Assembly (NCBI RefSeq): GCF_000166275.1
Contig: NZ_CM001023.1
Location: 1,268,501-1,332,500 of the forward strand
DNA length: 64,000 nucleotides
Reading direction: 5' to 3'
From: Algoriphagus machipongonensis
GTDB taxonomy: Bacteria > Bacteroidota > Bacteroidia > Cytophagales > Cyclobacteriaceae
Below are positions 24,807 to 33,452 of the stretch, piece by piece. A program made the position numbers and the translations under genes. How positions within the stretch are numbered: the stretch's first letter is position 1; the number at the start of each line of letters is the position of its first letter. The notes beneath the pieces were generated by a model, which saw nothing but the letters and a program-made list of their open reading frames with translations, was not told the DNA's origin and did not search any database.

Positions 24807-26083
24807 AACTTACTTCAGATAAAATACAAGAATTAAATCAATCAAAACTTTCCTCTCATCAAGAAGAATTGAATTTTCTTTCCAACAGACTCTCGAAAGA
24901 GGGGCATGATGTTGAGTCATTAATTCAAAAAATTAAAGATTTTCAAATAGCTGTGCCAAGTTGGGCTTTAGGAGCAGGAGGGACACGGTTTGGAAGGTTT
25001 GGAATCGGAGGAGAACCAAGGACTTTAGAGGAGAAGCTAGAAGATATAGGCTTGTTAAAAGCTTTAACACAGAAAACAGATAGTGTGTCCTTACATATAC
25101 CATGGGATATCCCATCTGATGTTTCAGGGGTCAAAGAGCTGGCAACTGACCTTGGAATTGGTTTTGATGCTATGAACAGTAATACTTTTCAGGATTATGG
25201 TCAAGCAGAAACTTATAAGTTAGGGTCTTTAGGAAATGCCAAAAAATCAATTCGTGATCAGGCTGTAGCTCATAATATTGAAGTAATAGAAATAGGGGAG
25301 AAACTTGGTAGTAAAGGTCTCACGGTTTGGCTAGCAGATGGTAGTAATTTCCCGGGGCAATCGAGTCTTCGGAATTCACTCCAGTGGACCCAGGAATCCT
25401 TGCAGGCAATCTATGGAAAAATGCCAGGTGATTGGAAAATGTTACTTGAATACAAGCCTTACGAACCTAATTTTTACCATACCATTATTCCTGATTGGGG
25501 GACATCCTCTTTGCTTTGTAAATCAGTTGGTGATAGAGCCAAAGTACTAGTGGATTTAGGCCATCATTTGCCTAATACGAATATTGAACAAATTGTCGCC
25601 ACCCTGATGTATCAGGATATGTTGGCAGGATTTCACTTCAATGACAGTAAGTATGGAGATGATGATTTGACAACAGGTAGTATCAAACCTTATCAGCTGT
25701 TTTTGATTTTTTGTGAGTTAGTTTCCGGAGCGGAAGATGGAGCTCAAGCTTGGGAAAGTATTTCCTGGATGATTGATGCAAGCCATAATACCAAAGATCC
25801 CATAGAAGACTTGATGCAAGCACTTGAGATGATAGGTGTCTGTTTTACCAAAGCATTATTGGTAGACAGAAAGAAACTATCCGCCTGTCAAATCGAAGGA
25901 GACGTGGTAGGTGCTCAGGAATGTCTTCAAGCTGCATTCCAATGTGATGTGCGTCCTTTGGTGAAAGAAGCGCGAATCCAAAACGGGGGAGCTTGCGATC
26001 CTATTTCAGTTTACAGAGAGTTAGAAATCCGTAAAAAACTGATTAATACAAGAGGAGCTGACTCCAGATCAACAGGACTTTAA
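24803..26083 (+). CDS. rhaI: L-rhamnose isomerase, RhaI type
   Basis: A 426-residue TIM-barrel isomerase of the group described in Pseudomonas stutzeri and in Bacteroidota, distinct from E. coli RhaA. Family stretches: PSWALGAGGTRFGRFGIGGE near residues 51-70, VLVDLGHHLPNTNIEQI, FHFNDSKYGDDDLTTGS and SWMIDASHNTKDP, which contain the acidic and histidine metal ligands of the fold. It converts L-rhamnose to L-rhamnulose, the substrate of the divergent operon's kinase. It overlaps the small membrane protein gene by four bases. Normal length. Confidence 0.9.
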   Translation: MKLTSDKIQELNQSKLSSHQEELNFLSNRLSKEGHDVESLIQKIKDFQIAVPSWALGAGGTRFGRFGIGGEPRTLEEKLEDIGLLKALTQKTDSVSLHIPWDIPSDVSGVKELATDLGIGFDAMNSNTFQDYGQAETYKLGSLGNAKKSIRDQAVAHNIEVIEIGEKLGSKGLTVWLADGSNFPGQSSLRNSLQWTQESLQAIYGKMPGDWKMLLEYKPYEPNFYHTIIPDWGTSSLLCKSVGDRAKVLVDLGHHLPNTNIEQIVATLMYQDMLAGFHFNDSKYGDDDLTTGSIKPYQLFLIFCELVSGAEDGAQAWESISWMIDASHNTKDPIEDLMQALEMIGVCFTKALLVDRKKLSACQIEGDVVGAQECLQAAFQCDVRPLVKEARIQNGGACDPISVYRELEIRKKLINTRGADSRSTGL

Positions 26084-26161
26084 TCTTAAAGTAATCGGAT
26101 TAATGAAAGCAATTTCGAGATATTCAATAAATTGAAGGTTCTAATGAAACCCGAAAAACCT

Positions 26162-27202
26162 ATGAAAAACTTCTTGATATTGCTTTTTGGCTCACTGTTG
26201 ATTTTTTCCTGTAACAGCCCAAAAACAGAATCTGAAAATTCAACCCTTGATAAGGATAAAGAGTCAAAAACTAATTATCAAACTACTGGATCGATCGAAA
26301 GGCTCCTGCCTGAACTGGATGGACTAATACCCAACGAGGCTGAAATTGAAATTTTGGCATCGGGCTTTGATTGGATCGAAGGTCCGCTTTGGTTAGCCGA
26401 TCAGAATGCGCTGCTTTTCTCGGATGTTCCACAAAATCGAATTTGGAAATGGACGGAGAAAGATAGTTTGGAATTGTTTTTAGAGCCCTCAGGGTATCTT
26501 GGAGATGAAGAAAATAAAAGAGAGCCCGGTTCCAATGGCTTAATGCTGGATGCTGAAGGGAATTTGATTCTTTGTCAGCATGGAGAGAGACAGATCGGTA
26601 AAATGATTTCTTCAATTAATCAGCCTAAGGCAGAATATGAGATTTTGGTAAATACTTTTGTAGGGAAAAAATTTAATAGCCCGAATGACTTAGCGATTAA
26701 TGAAGGAGGTGCTATTTATTTTACAGATCCTCCTTATGGTTTGGATCCCTGGAATACAAAAGAATTAGATATTCAAGGAGTTTATCAGCTGGATTTTATG
26801 GGGAATGTTTCTCTGCAAATCGACTCTTTAGCCAGACCTAATGGAATAGGATTGAGTCCTGATGACCAGCATTTGTATATCGCCCAATCGGACCCAAAAC
26901 AAGCTAGGTACTATCAATATGACCTGGATGAAAATGGGAATGTCTCTGCAGGAAGAATGATTTTGGATGTCACTCAGCTTGTAGGCATGAATAATCCAGG
27001 TTTACCTGATGGACTAGCGGTTCATTCTTCAGGACATTTATTTGCAAGTGGGCCAGGAGGCATCTTGATCATTAGCCCGGAAGGAAAGCATTTAGGGACA
27101 ATAAAGACAGAAAGAGCTACTTCAAATTGTACGTTTGATGCGGATGAAAATTACTTGTACATGACCGCAGATATGGACTTGTTAAGGATTCAATTGAAGT
27201 AA
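26162..27202 (+). CDS. SMP-30/gluconolactonase-like lipoprotein
   Basis: A 346-residue lipoprotein from the ATG at 26162 (signal LILLFGSLLIFSC, Cys about 17); earlier TTG/ATG starts at 26132 and 26144 would place charged residues ahead of the signal. The rest is a six-bladed propeller of the SMP-30/gluconolactonase family: GPLWLADQNALLFSDVPQNR, GSNGLMLDAEGNLILCQHGER, FNSPNDLAINEGGAIYFTDP and GLPDGLAV, with the metal-binding Glu (WIEGP), Asn (SPNDL) and Asp (LPDGL) in place. It would hydrolyse a sugar lactone in the periplasm. It follows rhaI after 78 bp and may belong to the same operon; a link to an oxidative rhamnose route is possible. Confidence 0.88.
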   Translation: MKNFLILLFGSLLIFSCNSPKTESENSTLDKDKESKTNYQTTGSIERLLPELDGLIPNEAEIEILASGFDWIEGPLWLADQNALLFSDVPQNRIWKWTEKDSLELFLEPSGYLGDEENKREPGSNGLMLDAEGNLILCQHGERQIGKMISSINQPKAEYEILVNTFVGKKFNSPNDLAINEGGAIYFTDPPYGLDPWNTKELDIQGVYQLDFMGNVSLQIDSLARPNGIGLSPDDQHLYIAQSDPKQARYYQYDLDENGNVSAGRMILDVTQLVGMNNPGLPDGLAVHSSGHLFASGPGGILIISPEGKHLGTIKTERATSNCTFDADENYLYMTADMDLLRIQLK

Positions 27203-27204
27203 AT

Positions 27205-27759
27205 CTAAAGGTCTGTCCAGTCCCATAATACAATGGCCCAGGTTTCAAATTCATCTTTAAACAGGTGAATCGTTTCAAATCCCATTTTTTGATGGGCTTT
27301 TAAAGATCGGAGGTTGGAAAGTGAGATTTCTGTGATAGCAAAATCATATTTGCTGGCAAAAAAGGATTTGTAAGCTTGATAGCATTGGGAGAATAGTCCT
27401 TGACCTCGATGTGTTTTTCCAATGCATACCTGTCCCACGGTTATGTAATTGTAATCTTTGATAGGCCGGTTTTTGAATTGTATTTTATCAAATTGTTCAA
27501 ACATTGGGACGAGCATAGGAACATCTGCTCTTGAGGTCTTGGTCATAGCTAAAACATAAGCCACCACTTGATCTCCTTTCTTGGCTATAAGGTGTTGCTC
27601 TATGGAATTGAGTTTAGATAATAATTCTAAATTATGTTCTACTCGGACAAACCCTTGTTCATTTTTCTCTTCTTCAGAAATATTTTGCAATAGGTTTTCC
27701 CTTTGAAGGTCTAATATTCCTACTAAATCTAATTCTGTTTCGGCTTGCTGAATTTTCAA
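27205..27759 (-). CDS. GNAT family N-acetyltransferase
   Basis: A 184-residue GNAT protein. The acetyl-CoA loop is in GQVCIGKTHRGQGLFSQCY (R-G-Q-G-L), with the preceding beta strand YITVGQVCI and the later LRSLKAHQKMGFETIHLF. Acceptor unknown. It is convergent with the SMP-30 gene and lies 11 bp after the stop codon-side neighbour, the large MscS gene, on the same strand, so both are probably co-transcribed. Confidence 0.88.
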   Translation of the reverse strand: MKIQQAETELDLVGILDLQRENLLQNISEEEKNEQGFVRVEHNLELLSKLNSIEQHLIAKKGDQVVAYVLAMTKTSRADVPMLVPMFEQFDKIQFKNRPIKDYNYITVGQVCIGKTHRGQGLFSQCYQAYKSFFASKYDFAITEISLSNLRSLKAHQKMGFETIHLFKDEFETWAIVLWDWTDL

Positions 27760-27770
27760 TCTCGTACAAC

Positions 27771-29507
27771 TTAAGAGTAAGTGGCATCGTCCATTCCTTG
27801 AATAGAATCATCCTCCGGTGGTGATTCTGAGTTTCCCTTTGGCTCTTCAGCTTTCTTTTCTTCTTTTTCGGGTTTTTTCTCTTCAGGAATATAGGTAGGT
27901 GGAATAGTTAATTCATTACCATCTCTTTGTGCGCGATAATGTGGAGACATGATTTCTACGCCTGCATTTTGAAAAGCATCTTGGATATTTGCATGTAAAT
28001 CGGAATAGCTTTTCGCGGCTATTTTTGTGTTTGCAGTATATGCATTTATCTGGTAGCTGACATAGTAATCATCAAGGCTGGTTTGAAGTACAAATGGCTT
28101 GGGTTCTTTGATGATACTTTCAACTTCCAGTGCCGCCCCGATCAGTAATTCATGGACTTTTCTCCAGGGAACATCATAGCCTATGGTCACAGTGCTGTGT
28201 AAAATCAAACCGGCTCCATGATCTTCTACGGAGTAATTAATCGTGTTTCCATTTAGAATTGACGAATTAGGAATGGTTACTTCCTCATTTTTTATGGTTC
28301 GTAAGCGAGTGACAAGCATCGTTTTTTCGATCACATCGCCCGTTGTATCCCCTATTTTTACCCTGTCCCCAATTTTAAATGCCCGCATATAAATAATAAC
28401 TAAGCCGGCGATGATATTACTGATGGCTGATGATGAGCCTAAGGAAATCAATAAGCCTAAAAATACACTTACCCCTTGAAAAGCAGGAGAATCTGAACCT
28501 GGGAGGTAGGGGAATATGACAATAAAAGAAAAGGCAAAAACAATAATTTTAACCAAATTAAATGTCGGCTTAGCCCATTCTGGGTAAAAACCTGGTAATC
28601 GAAGATTTCCTCTTTCGATCTCTTCAGAAATAAAGCTGATAAACTGACCAATGTAATAGGTGATTACGACGATCACTAAAATGGTAAATAGGTCAGGTAG
28701 ATAGCTGAAAAAGGAATAGAAAAAGGAAACTAATGGGTTGGTTACATATCCAAGGAGAACGCTGGCCAGTCTTTTGGTAGTAGGGAAAATGCTAAATACT
28801 AAGGGAAGGGCGAGATATAATAGGATTATGATAAGCAGAATTTTAACCACCCTCATGAGAGTTTTTAATACCCTTTCTTCCCTTTCTGCTGATAGCAGCT
28901 CGAAGTCTCTGACCTTGATCCCTTTAAAATAATGATGCCACCTCCTTAGGATAAAATCAATCAATTTGTTGAAACCTTTATTGATGAATCTTACCAGCAA
29001 GATGACTATTATAATCACCCCTATCAGTAAGCCTGTTCTGGTTAAATTTTGAATAAAGGATCTGTTATTATGATTTGCAGCATAGGAATCCTTTATTGAT
29101 TGGATGTAGAATTCAGCGATCTCTTCTTGATCATTACCTATAAATGCAGCATCCTGAGCCGTTACGCTCCCTAAGATGATATCTCCATGTAAGATTTCAA
29201 TTGCAACCTCATCTTGGCTCAAGCTCAACAAGGTGGTGTCTAGACTTTCAGCATCGAGTAAAAGGTCTAGTTTATTTGAAAAATTAGTAGCCCTTTCCTC
29301 TTGTGAAAAAGGGCCTAGCTTTGCTCCAATGTAAAACAAGGTGTCTTCATAAAATACCACTGGGTATACCTTCGGTTTTTGGAGGCTGTCAGCTAGCGTG
29401 CTGTTGATCGTGTCTTTGGCCGTTGTGTCTCCCGATTGGGCAAATGCACCTACACTTAGTAAGAGGAAGAAAGCGAATGTTAAAATTCTCTTTAACGAAG
29501 TTAGCAT
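27771..29507 (-). CDS. large MscS-family mechanosensitive channel
   Basis: A 578-residue channel with a signal peptide (LTFAFFLLLSVGAFAQ), an N-terminal periplasmic domain (about 25-155) and several transmembrane helices (about 158-180, 220-245, 260-295, 320-345). The MscS pore helix and beta-domain start follow at GLLISLGSSSAISNIIAGL and FKIGDRVKIGDTTGDV. The C-terminus is a charged, Lys/Glu/Pro-rich tail. It is the YnaI/YbdG-like larger type, unrelated in architecture to the small MscS at 5797-6657. It is likely transcribed with the GNAT gene downstream. Confidence 0.92.
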   Translation of the reverse strand: MLTSLKRILTFAFFLLLSVGAFAQSGDTTAKDTINSTLADSLQKPKVYPVVFYEDTLFYIGAKLGPFSQEERATNFSNKLDLLLDAESLDTTLLSLSQDEVAIEILHGDIILGSVTAQDAAFIGNDQEEIAEFYIQSIKDSYAANHNNRSFIQNLTRTGLLIGVIIIVILLVRFINKGFNKLIDFILRRWHHYFKGIKVRDFELLSAEREERVLKTLMRVVKILLIIILLYLALPLVFSIFPTTKRLASVLLGYVTNPLVSFFYSFFSYLPDLFTILVIVVITYYIGQFISFISEEIERGNLRLPGFYPEWAKPTFNLVKIIVFAFSFIVIFPYLPGSDSPAFQGVSVFLGLLISLGSSSAISNIIAGLVIIYMRAFKIGDRVKIGDTTGDVIEKTMLVTRLRTIKNEEVTIPNSSILNGNTINYSVEDHGAGLILHSTVTIGYDVPWRKVHELLIGAALEVESIIKEPKPFVLQTSLDDYYVSYQINAYTANTKIAAKSYSDLHANIQDAFQNAGVEIMSPHYRAQRDGNELTIPPTYIPEEKKPEKEEKKAEEPKGNSESPPEDDSIQGMDDATYS

Positions 29508-29629
29508 GTAGTAAAAATAGTGGTTTTAACCCCTCAAGAATATTCTTTTGAAATTTCTAAACCGTTTGCAGCATTAAAATAAGTAATTTTGATGGTTTTC
29601 AGTAGATTTGATCAAAAACCATTTTACTT

Positions 29630-29992
29630 ATGACTTTCAATAAAGTGTTTTATGGAATCTGGGCGGTATTATTCGCTCTTTTTGCATATTGGCAGATTAA
29701 TGACCCCGATCCGGAACTCTGGGTAAGTGTTTATGTTGTCGCAATTATTTTTTGCCTGTTAGGATTTAAAGGCATTTTCCCGAAAATTCCTTTGACAGTG
29801 GTGGTGGTAGTTTGTCTGGTTGGAGCAGCGCTCTATTGGCAAGGGGAAGTTGGAAGCTGGGTTTCCCAAGAAGTGGAGCAACATAATCTTAGCATGAAAA
29901 ATGATTTTATGGAAGAGTCCAGAGAATCCTTTGGCTTATTGATCATTTCCCTTGTGATGTTGCCAGGACTCATAAAAGCCTGGAAGAAATAA
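29630..29992 (+). CDS. TMEM220-like small membrane protein
   Basis: A 120-residue protein with about four transmembrane helices. The opening KVFYGIWAVLFALFAYWQIN followed by DPDPELWVSVY is diagnostic of the transmembrane 220 family (PF15071), whose function is unknown. It precedes the NIPSNAP gene by 26 bp on the same strand, forming a likely two-gene operon. Confidence 0.88.
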   Translation: MTFNKVFYGIWAVLFALFAYWQINDPDPELWVSVYVVAIIFCLLGFKGIFPKIPLTVVVVVCLVGAALYWQGEVGSWVSQEVEQHNLSMKNDFMEESRESFGLLIISLVMLPGLIKAWKK

Positions 29993-30018
29993 TAAAACAA
30001 ACCCTAAAGAAATAACCT

Positions 30019-30771
30019 ATGAAATTACGTTTGACGATTGCTCTATTCTTCATTTTAAGTAGTTTTTGTTCTATGGCACAGCAAGGAGAAACCCTTAATT
30101 CGACATACTTCGAAATTCGAAAATATTATGCTAATCCCGGTAAACTTCCTGCTTTGATCAAAAGGTTTGAAGATCATACCATGCGTATTTTCGAAAGAGT
30201 TGGGATGGAGAATGTTATTTACTTGGTCCCAACTGAAAATGAAGATAATTCCTTGACCTATATTTTGGGTTACCCTGATGAAGCTGCTAGGGATCAAATG
30301 TGGCAGCAATTTGGGAATGATCCTGAATGGCAAAAAGTATTCAGTGAATCTAGGGTTGATGGTCCTTTAGTTTCAAGAGTAGATCAAACGTTTATGACTT
30401 TGGCTCCAGGATTAAATTCTTCTCCTATTCCAGACAATAGTGGGATTTTTCAACTACGGATTTACACTTGTTTTGATGGGAAGTTGGATAACTTAATCGC
30501 TAGGTTTAAAGATCATACTCAAGAGTTGTTTGCAAGACAAGGCTTGAAAAATTATCCCTATTGGATATCCAAAGAGAAGGATGGAGGGCAATCTAAGTTG
30601 GTATATCTTTTAGGACATGAAGATCAGGAATCATTTGAAGCAGCGTTTCAAGCCTTTTTAAAAGATCCTGATTGGGTAAAAGCAAGAGATGCTTCTGAAG
30701 AAAATGGAAAGATTGTAGAAAAAGTTGATGCTACATTTTTTAAGCCTTTGCCATTTTCTCCTATAAAATAA
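30019..30771 (+). CDS. secreted protein with two NIPSNAP domains
   Basis: A 250-residue exported protein with a signal peptide (ALFFILSSFCSMAQ, cleavage about residue 21). Two NIPSNAP units follow: FEIRKYYANPGKLPALIKRF (about 32-51) and FQLRIYTCFDGKLDNLIARF (about 147-166), each ending with a WQKVF or WVKARD segment. The fold is a dimeric ferredoxin-like barrel; the function of the periplasmic members is unknown. A strong terminator follows. Confidence 0.9.
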   Translation: MKLRLTIALFFILSSFCSMAQQGETLNSTYFEIRKYYANPGKLPALIKRFEDHTMRIFERVGMENVIYLVPTENEDNSLTYILGYPDEAARDQMWQQFGNDPEWQKVFSESRVDGPLVSRVDQTFMTLAPGLNSSPIPDNSGIFQLRIYTCFDGKLDNLIARFKDHTQELFARQGLKNYPYWISKEKDGGQSKLVYLLGHEDQESFEAAFQAFLKDPDWVKARDASEENGKIVEKVDATFFKPLPFSPIK

Positions 30772-30792
30772 TGGTGTCCAATGAAGTGAAAT

Positions 30793-30823
30793 AAAAAAAG
30801 CCAACTCTAATGTTGGCTTTTTT
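30793..30823. terminator. bidirectional rho-independent terminator
   Basis: A-run, stem GCCAAC/GTTGGC (30800-30805 and 30812-30817) with a 6-base loop, then a T-run, between the convergent NIPSNAP gene and aldolase copy 2. Both strands read as a stem followed by T. Confidence 0.85.
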
Positions 30824-30839
30824 ATGGTTTACCGATGAA

Positions 30840-32960
30840 TTATCTCGGGAAAGCAGGCGCTAGCCCACCATCCACATTGAGCATATTTCCAGTTGTTTTA
30901 TCGAGCATTCCGGATACGAAGGCAAAGGCAGCATCAGCGATATCCGAAGTTTTCACGGATTCTTTGAGCAGGGTTCTGTTGGCATAGTAAGCAGGGAGTT
31001 CTTTGACTTCGATGCCATAGGCTTTGGCTCTGTTTTCGGCCCATCCACCTTCCCAGATGTTTGAGTTTTCGATTACCGCATCGGGGTTGACCACGTTGAC
31101 ACGGATTTTTTCAGGTCCCAGTTCGGCAGCCATGAGTCTGGACATGTGCAGCTGGGCTGCTTTTGCCGTTCCGTAAGCAACGTTCTTAGGTCCAGCCACC
31201 AAGGCATTTTTACTGACGATGTTCAGGATATCTCCTCCGAATGCCTGCTGCTTCAAGATGCTTACTCCGGCCTGGGAAACTTCAAACTGCCCTTTGACCA
31301 AAATGTCAAGAAGCTTGTTCCAGTCCTGATCGGTATGATCTTCAAAAGCCTTGGAGATGGAGATACCCGCATTGTTTACAATGATGTCGATTCCCCCGTA
31401 TTTTAAACAGATAGCCTGCATGGCATTTTGGAGACTCTTTGGATCAGTCACGTCCAGGGTTACCCCAAGGAAGACGTCTTTTCCATATTTTTTCATCATC
31501 TCAGCTTCGGTTTCTGCAAGTCTGTCCGCATTGATATCGGTCACCACGACGCAGGCCCCTTCCTGGATGAATTTCTCTGCTATTCCTTTTCCGATTCCTC
31601 CGGCACTTCCGGTAATCAGGGCAATCCTTCTGGATAATGGCTTTTCCTTAGGCATACGCTGAAGCTTGGCTTCTTCCAATAACCAGTATTCGATGTCGAA
31701 AGCTTCCTGTAAGGGTAGGGAAACGTAAGAGGAAACAGCTTCGGCACCTCTCATGACATTGATGGCGTTGATGTAAAACTCAGAAGCCACCCGTGAAGTC
31801 TGCTTGTCCTTGGCAAAGGAGAAGAGTCCCACACCCGGCCATAAGATGATGACAGGATTAGGATCCCTCATTCCCGGAGAATTGGGATGCTTATGCTTTT
31901 CGTAATACTCGGCATACCGCTCGCGGTAAGCCTGAAATTCTTTTTCCAGATCAGCCTTCAGGGCATTCGGATCCGAAAGATCTGTGTCTGCAGGAATGTC
32001 TAAAACCAGCGGAGAGATTTTGGTACGCAGGAAGTGATCCGGACAGGAAGTTCCCATAGGAGCGAGTTTGCCCAGGTCATGTGAGTTGATGAACTGCAAC
32101 ACCACTTCTGTATCAGCAAAGGTGCCGACCATCTTCTTTTCTGAAGAAGCAAGACCACGAAGCACAGGGGCCAGTAGCGCTGCCTGAGAGGCACGCTGTT
32201 CTGCAGGTAGAGAGCTTACTTTGGTTCCGCCGAAGACCGGTCTGTTCTTCCCGTAGTTTTCTTCTAGATAAGCGGAAGCCGTTTCAATTACTTCCAGACT
32301 GTTGATATAGCATTCAAAGGAGGTGTCACCCCAGGTGAAGAGCCCGTGTCCACCGAGCATGATACCGCGGATTCCCGGATTCTCATCAAGAGCCTGCTTG
32401 AGCTGAAGTCCCAGGTCAAAGCCCGGACGCTGCCAGGGTACCCAGGCAATCTGACCTTTCCAGAGTTCCTGAGTGATCTTCTCCCCGTCTTTGGAAGCGG
32501 CAATGGCAATGGCTGCATCAGGATGCAGGTGATCGATATGTTTGAAAGGCAAAAATGCGTGCAAAGGGGTGTCGATGGAAGGGGCCTTGGAGTCCAGGTC
32601 GTAGATACAGTGGTTAAAAAGTCCCACCATCTCATCTTCAAATTCAATCCCCCGATAGATTCCTTTGAGAGCTCGGAGCTTGTCTACGTAAAGTCCGGCC
32701 AAACCTGCCTTTTTGAGGGTACCGATGTCCCCACCGGAACCTTTGACCCACATCACTTCCACGGTTTCCTTGGAAAGAGGATCTGCTTCATAGGTTTTAC
32801 AGCTGGTGTTTCCCCCACCGTAATTGGTGATTCGCAGGTCAGCTCCCAGGATATTGGATCTATAGATCAATAGGTCTACTTCATTTCCCTCCATTTCGGC
32901 AGCTTTTTTATCATCCCATAAAAAGCTGACATGGTTGAATTCATTATTTTTTATTGTCAT
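30840..32960 (-). CDS. rhaEW: bifunctional rhamnulose-1-phosphate aldolase / L-lactaldehyde dehydrogenase, copy 2
   Basis: A second 706-residue copy of the aldolase/short-chain dehydrogenase fusion. Residues 8-706 are identical to copy 1; the first seven (MTIKNNE against MNTNTKK) differ. All DNA differences between the copies are silent. Unlike copy 1 it has no operon partner on its strand: its 3' side faces a bidirectional terminator and its 5' side is divergent from susC, with which it shares an AT-rich region containing three CAGGAY-type operator candidates. It probably raises aldolase dosage when the SusC/SusD locus is induced (inference). Confidence 0.93.
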   Translation of the reverse strand: MTIKNNEFNHVSFLWDDKKAAEMEGNEVDLLIYRSNILGADLRITNYGGGNTSCKTYEADPLSKETVEVMWVKGSGGDIGTLKKAGLAGLYVDKLRALKGIYRGIEFEDEMVGLFNHCIYDLDSKAPSIDTPLHAFLPFKHIDHLHPDAAIAIAASKDGEKITQELWKGQIAWVPWQRPGFDLGLQLKQALDENPGIRGIMLGGHGLFTWGDTSFECYINSLEVIETASAYLEENYGKNRPVFGGTKVSSLPAEQRASQAALLAPVLRGLASSEKKMVGTFADTEVVLQFINSHDLGKLAPMGTSCPDHFLRTKISPLVLDIPADTDLSDPNALKADLEKEFQAYRERYAEYYEKHKHPNSPGMRDPNPVIILWPGVGLFSFAKDKQTSRVASEFYINAINVMRGAEAVSSYVSLPLQEAFDIEYWLLEEAKLQRMPKEKPLSRRIALITGSAGGIGKGIAEKFIQEGACVVVTDINADRLAETEAEMMKKYGKDVFLGVTLDVTDPKSLQNAMQAICLKYGGIDIIVNNAGISISKAFEDHTDQDWNKLLDILVKGQFEVSQAGVSILKQQAFGGDILNIVSKNALVAGPKNVAYGTAKAAQLHMSRLMAAELGPEKIRVNVVNPDAVIENSNIWEGGWAENRAKAYGIEVKELPAYYANRTLLKESVKTSDIADAAFAFVSGMLDKTTGNMLNVDGGLAPAFPR
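30843..32940. repeat. 2.1-kb direct repeat, copy 2 (aldolase/dehydrogenase gene)
   Basis: Counterpart of 20840-22937, offset by 10,003 bp in the same orientation. Recombination between the two would delete or duplicate the permease, rhaI, SMP-30, GNAT, MscS, TMEM220 and NIPSNAP genes. Confidence 0.85.
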
Positions 32961-33023
32961 TTATTTTGGGTTTAAATAAGAGATGCAAGTAAACAATCAA
33001 TTTAGGAGCAAAATGTTTGCTCG

Positions 33024-33043
33024 CTATCCTGTTCTATACTGTG
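33024..33043. promoter_or_regulatory. candidate operator near aldolase copy 2
   Basis: Minus strand reads CACAGTATAGAACAGGATAG: half-sites CAGTAT and CAGGAT with starts 10 bp apart. It is 64-83 bp upstream of the copy 2 start, a distance similar to the site in front of copy 1. Confidence 0.5.
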
Positions 33044-33321
33044 TTGTTAATTGTTATTTGTGTTTATATAAGGAAAAAAATGATTATAAATGGTATAGGG
33101 TTGATATTTTAATATGTTTTGAAGTTCAGAGAAAAAATAATGTTTAGTTATTTTCAATAAAACTCTTGAGAATGATGAAAAGTGTTGGTAATTAGGGGAT
33201 TGTATTTTTTAAAGTTTTGATAAATTTTCTAAATGTGAATTTTGATATTGATGAAGCTGTTTTTTTAAGTTTTATATAATAACTCTTATATAATTTTAAA
33301 TACTTCATAAAACAGCTATAT

Positions 33322-33342
33322 CTATCCTGTTCTGTCCTGTTG
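33322..33342. promoter_or_regulatory. candidate operator upstream of susC (distal)
   Basis: Minus strand reads CAGGACAGAACAGGATAG: half-sites CAGGAC and CAGGAT with starts 10 bp apart. It is the best match of the five sites. Confidence 0.55.
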
Positions 33343-33370
33343 TTTTTTAGCGAAATATAATTTCTTATTT

Positions 33371-33388
33371 CAGGATGCGACAGGATAG
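33371..33388. promoter_or_regulatory. candidate operator upstream of susC (proximal)
   Basis: Plus strand reads CAGGATGCGACAGGATAG: two CAGGAT half-sites with starts 10 bp apart, opposite in orientation to the site at 33322-33342. The pair could bracket the susC promoter. Confidence 0.55.
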
Positions 33389-33452
33389 GTGTTGTGTGTA
33401 TTAATGCTTAATTCAAAGAAATTACCGCTTGTTAACATTAACCCAAAATTCT

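Larger units (their letters stand above)
32961..33452. promoter_or_regulatory. divergent control region between aldolase copy 2 and susC
   Basis: About 490 bases without a gene, markedly AT-rich. It holds three copies of the CAGGAY direct-repeat motif (33024-33043, 33322-33342, 33371-33388), one nearer the aldolase gene and two nearer susC. No RNA gene or further ORF of note is seen. The long spacing suggests two separate promoters with their own operators. Confidence 0.6.

Noticed and set aside
20840..32940. Composite transposon formed by the two long repeats
   Set aside because: The repeats are a metabolic gene, not an insertion sequence; there is no transposase, terminal inverted repeat or target duplication.
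32961..33452. Small RNA or tRNA gene in the long AT-rich gap
   Set aside because: No cloverleaf or conserved RNA pattern is recognisable; the gap is explained by two divergent promoters and operator candidates.
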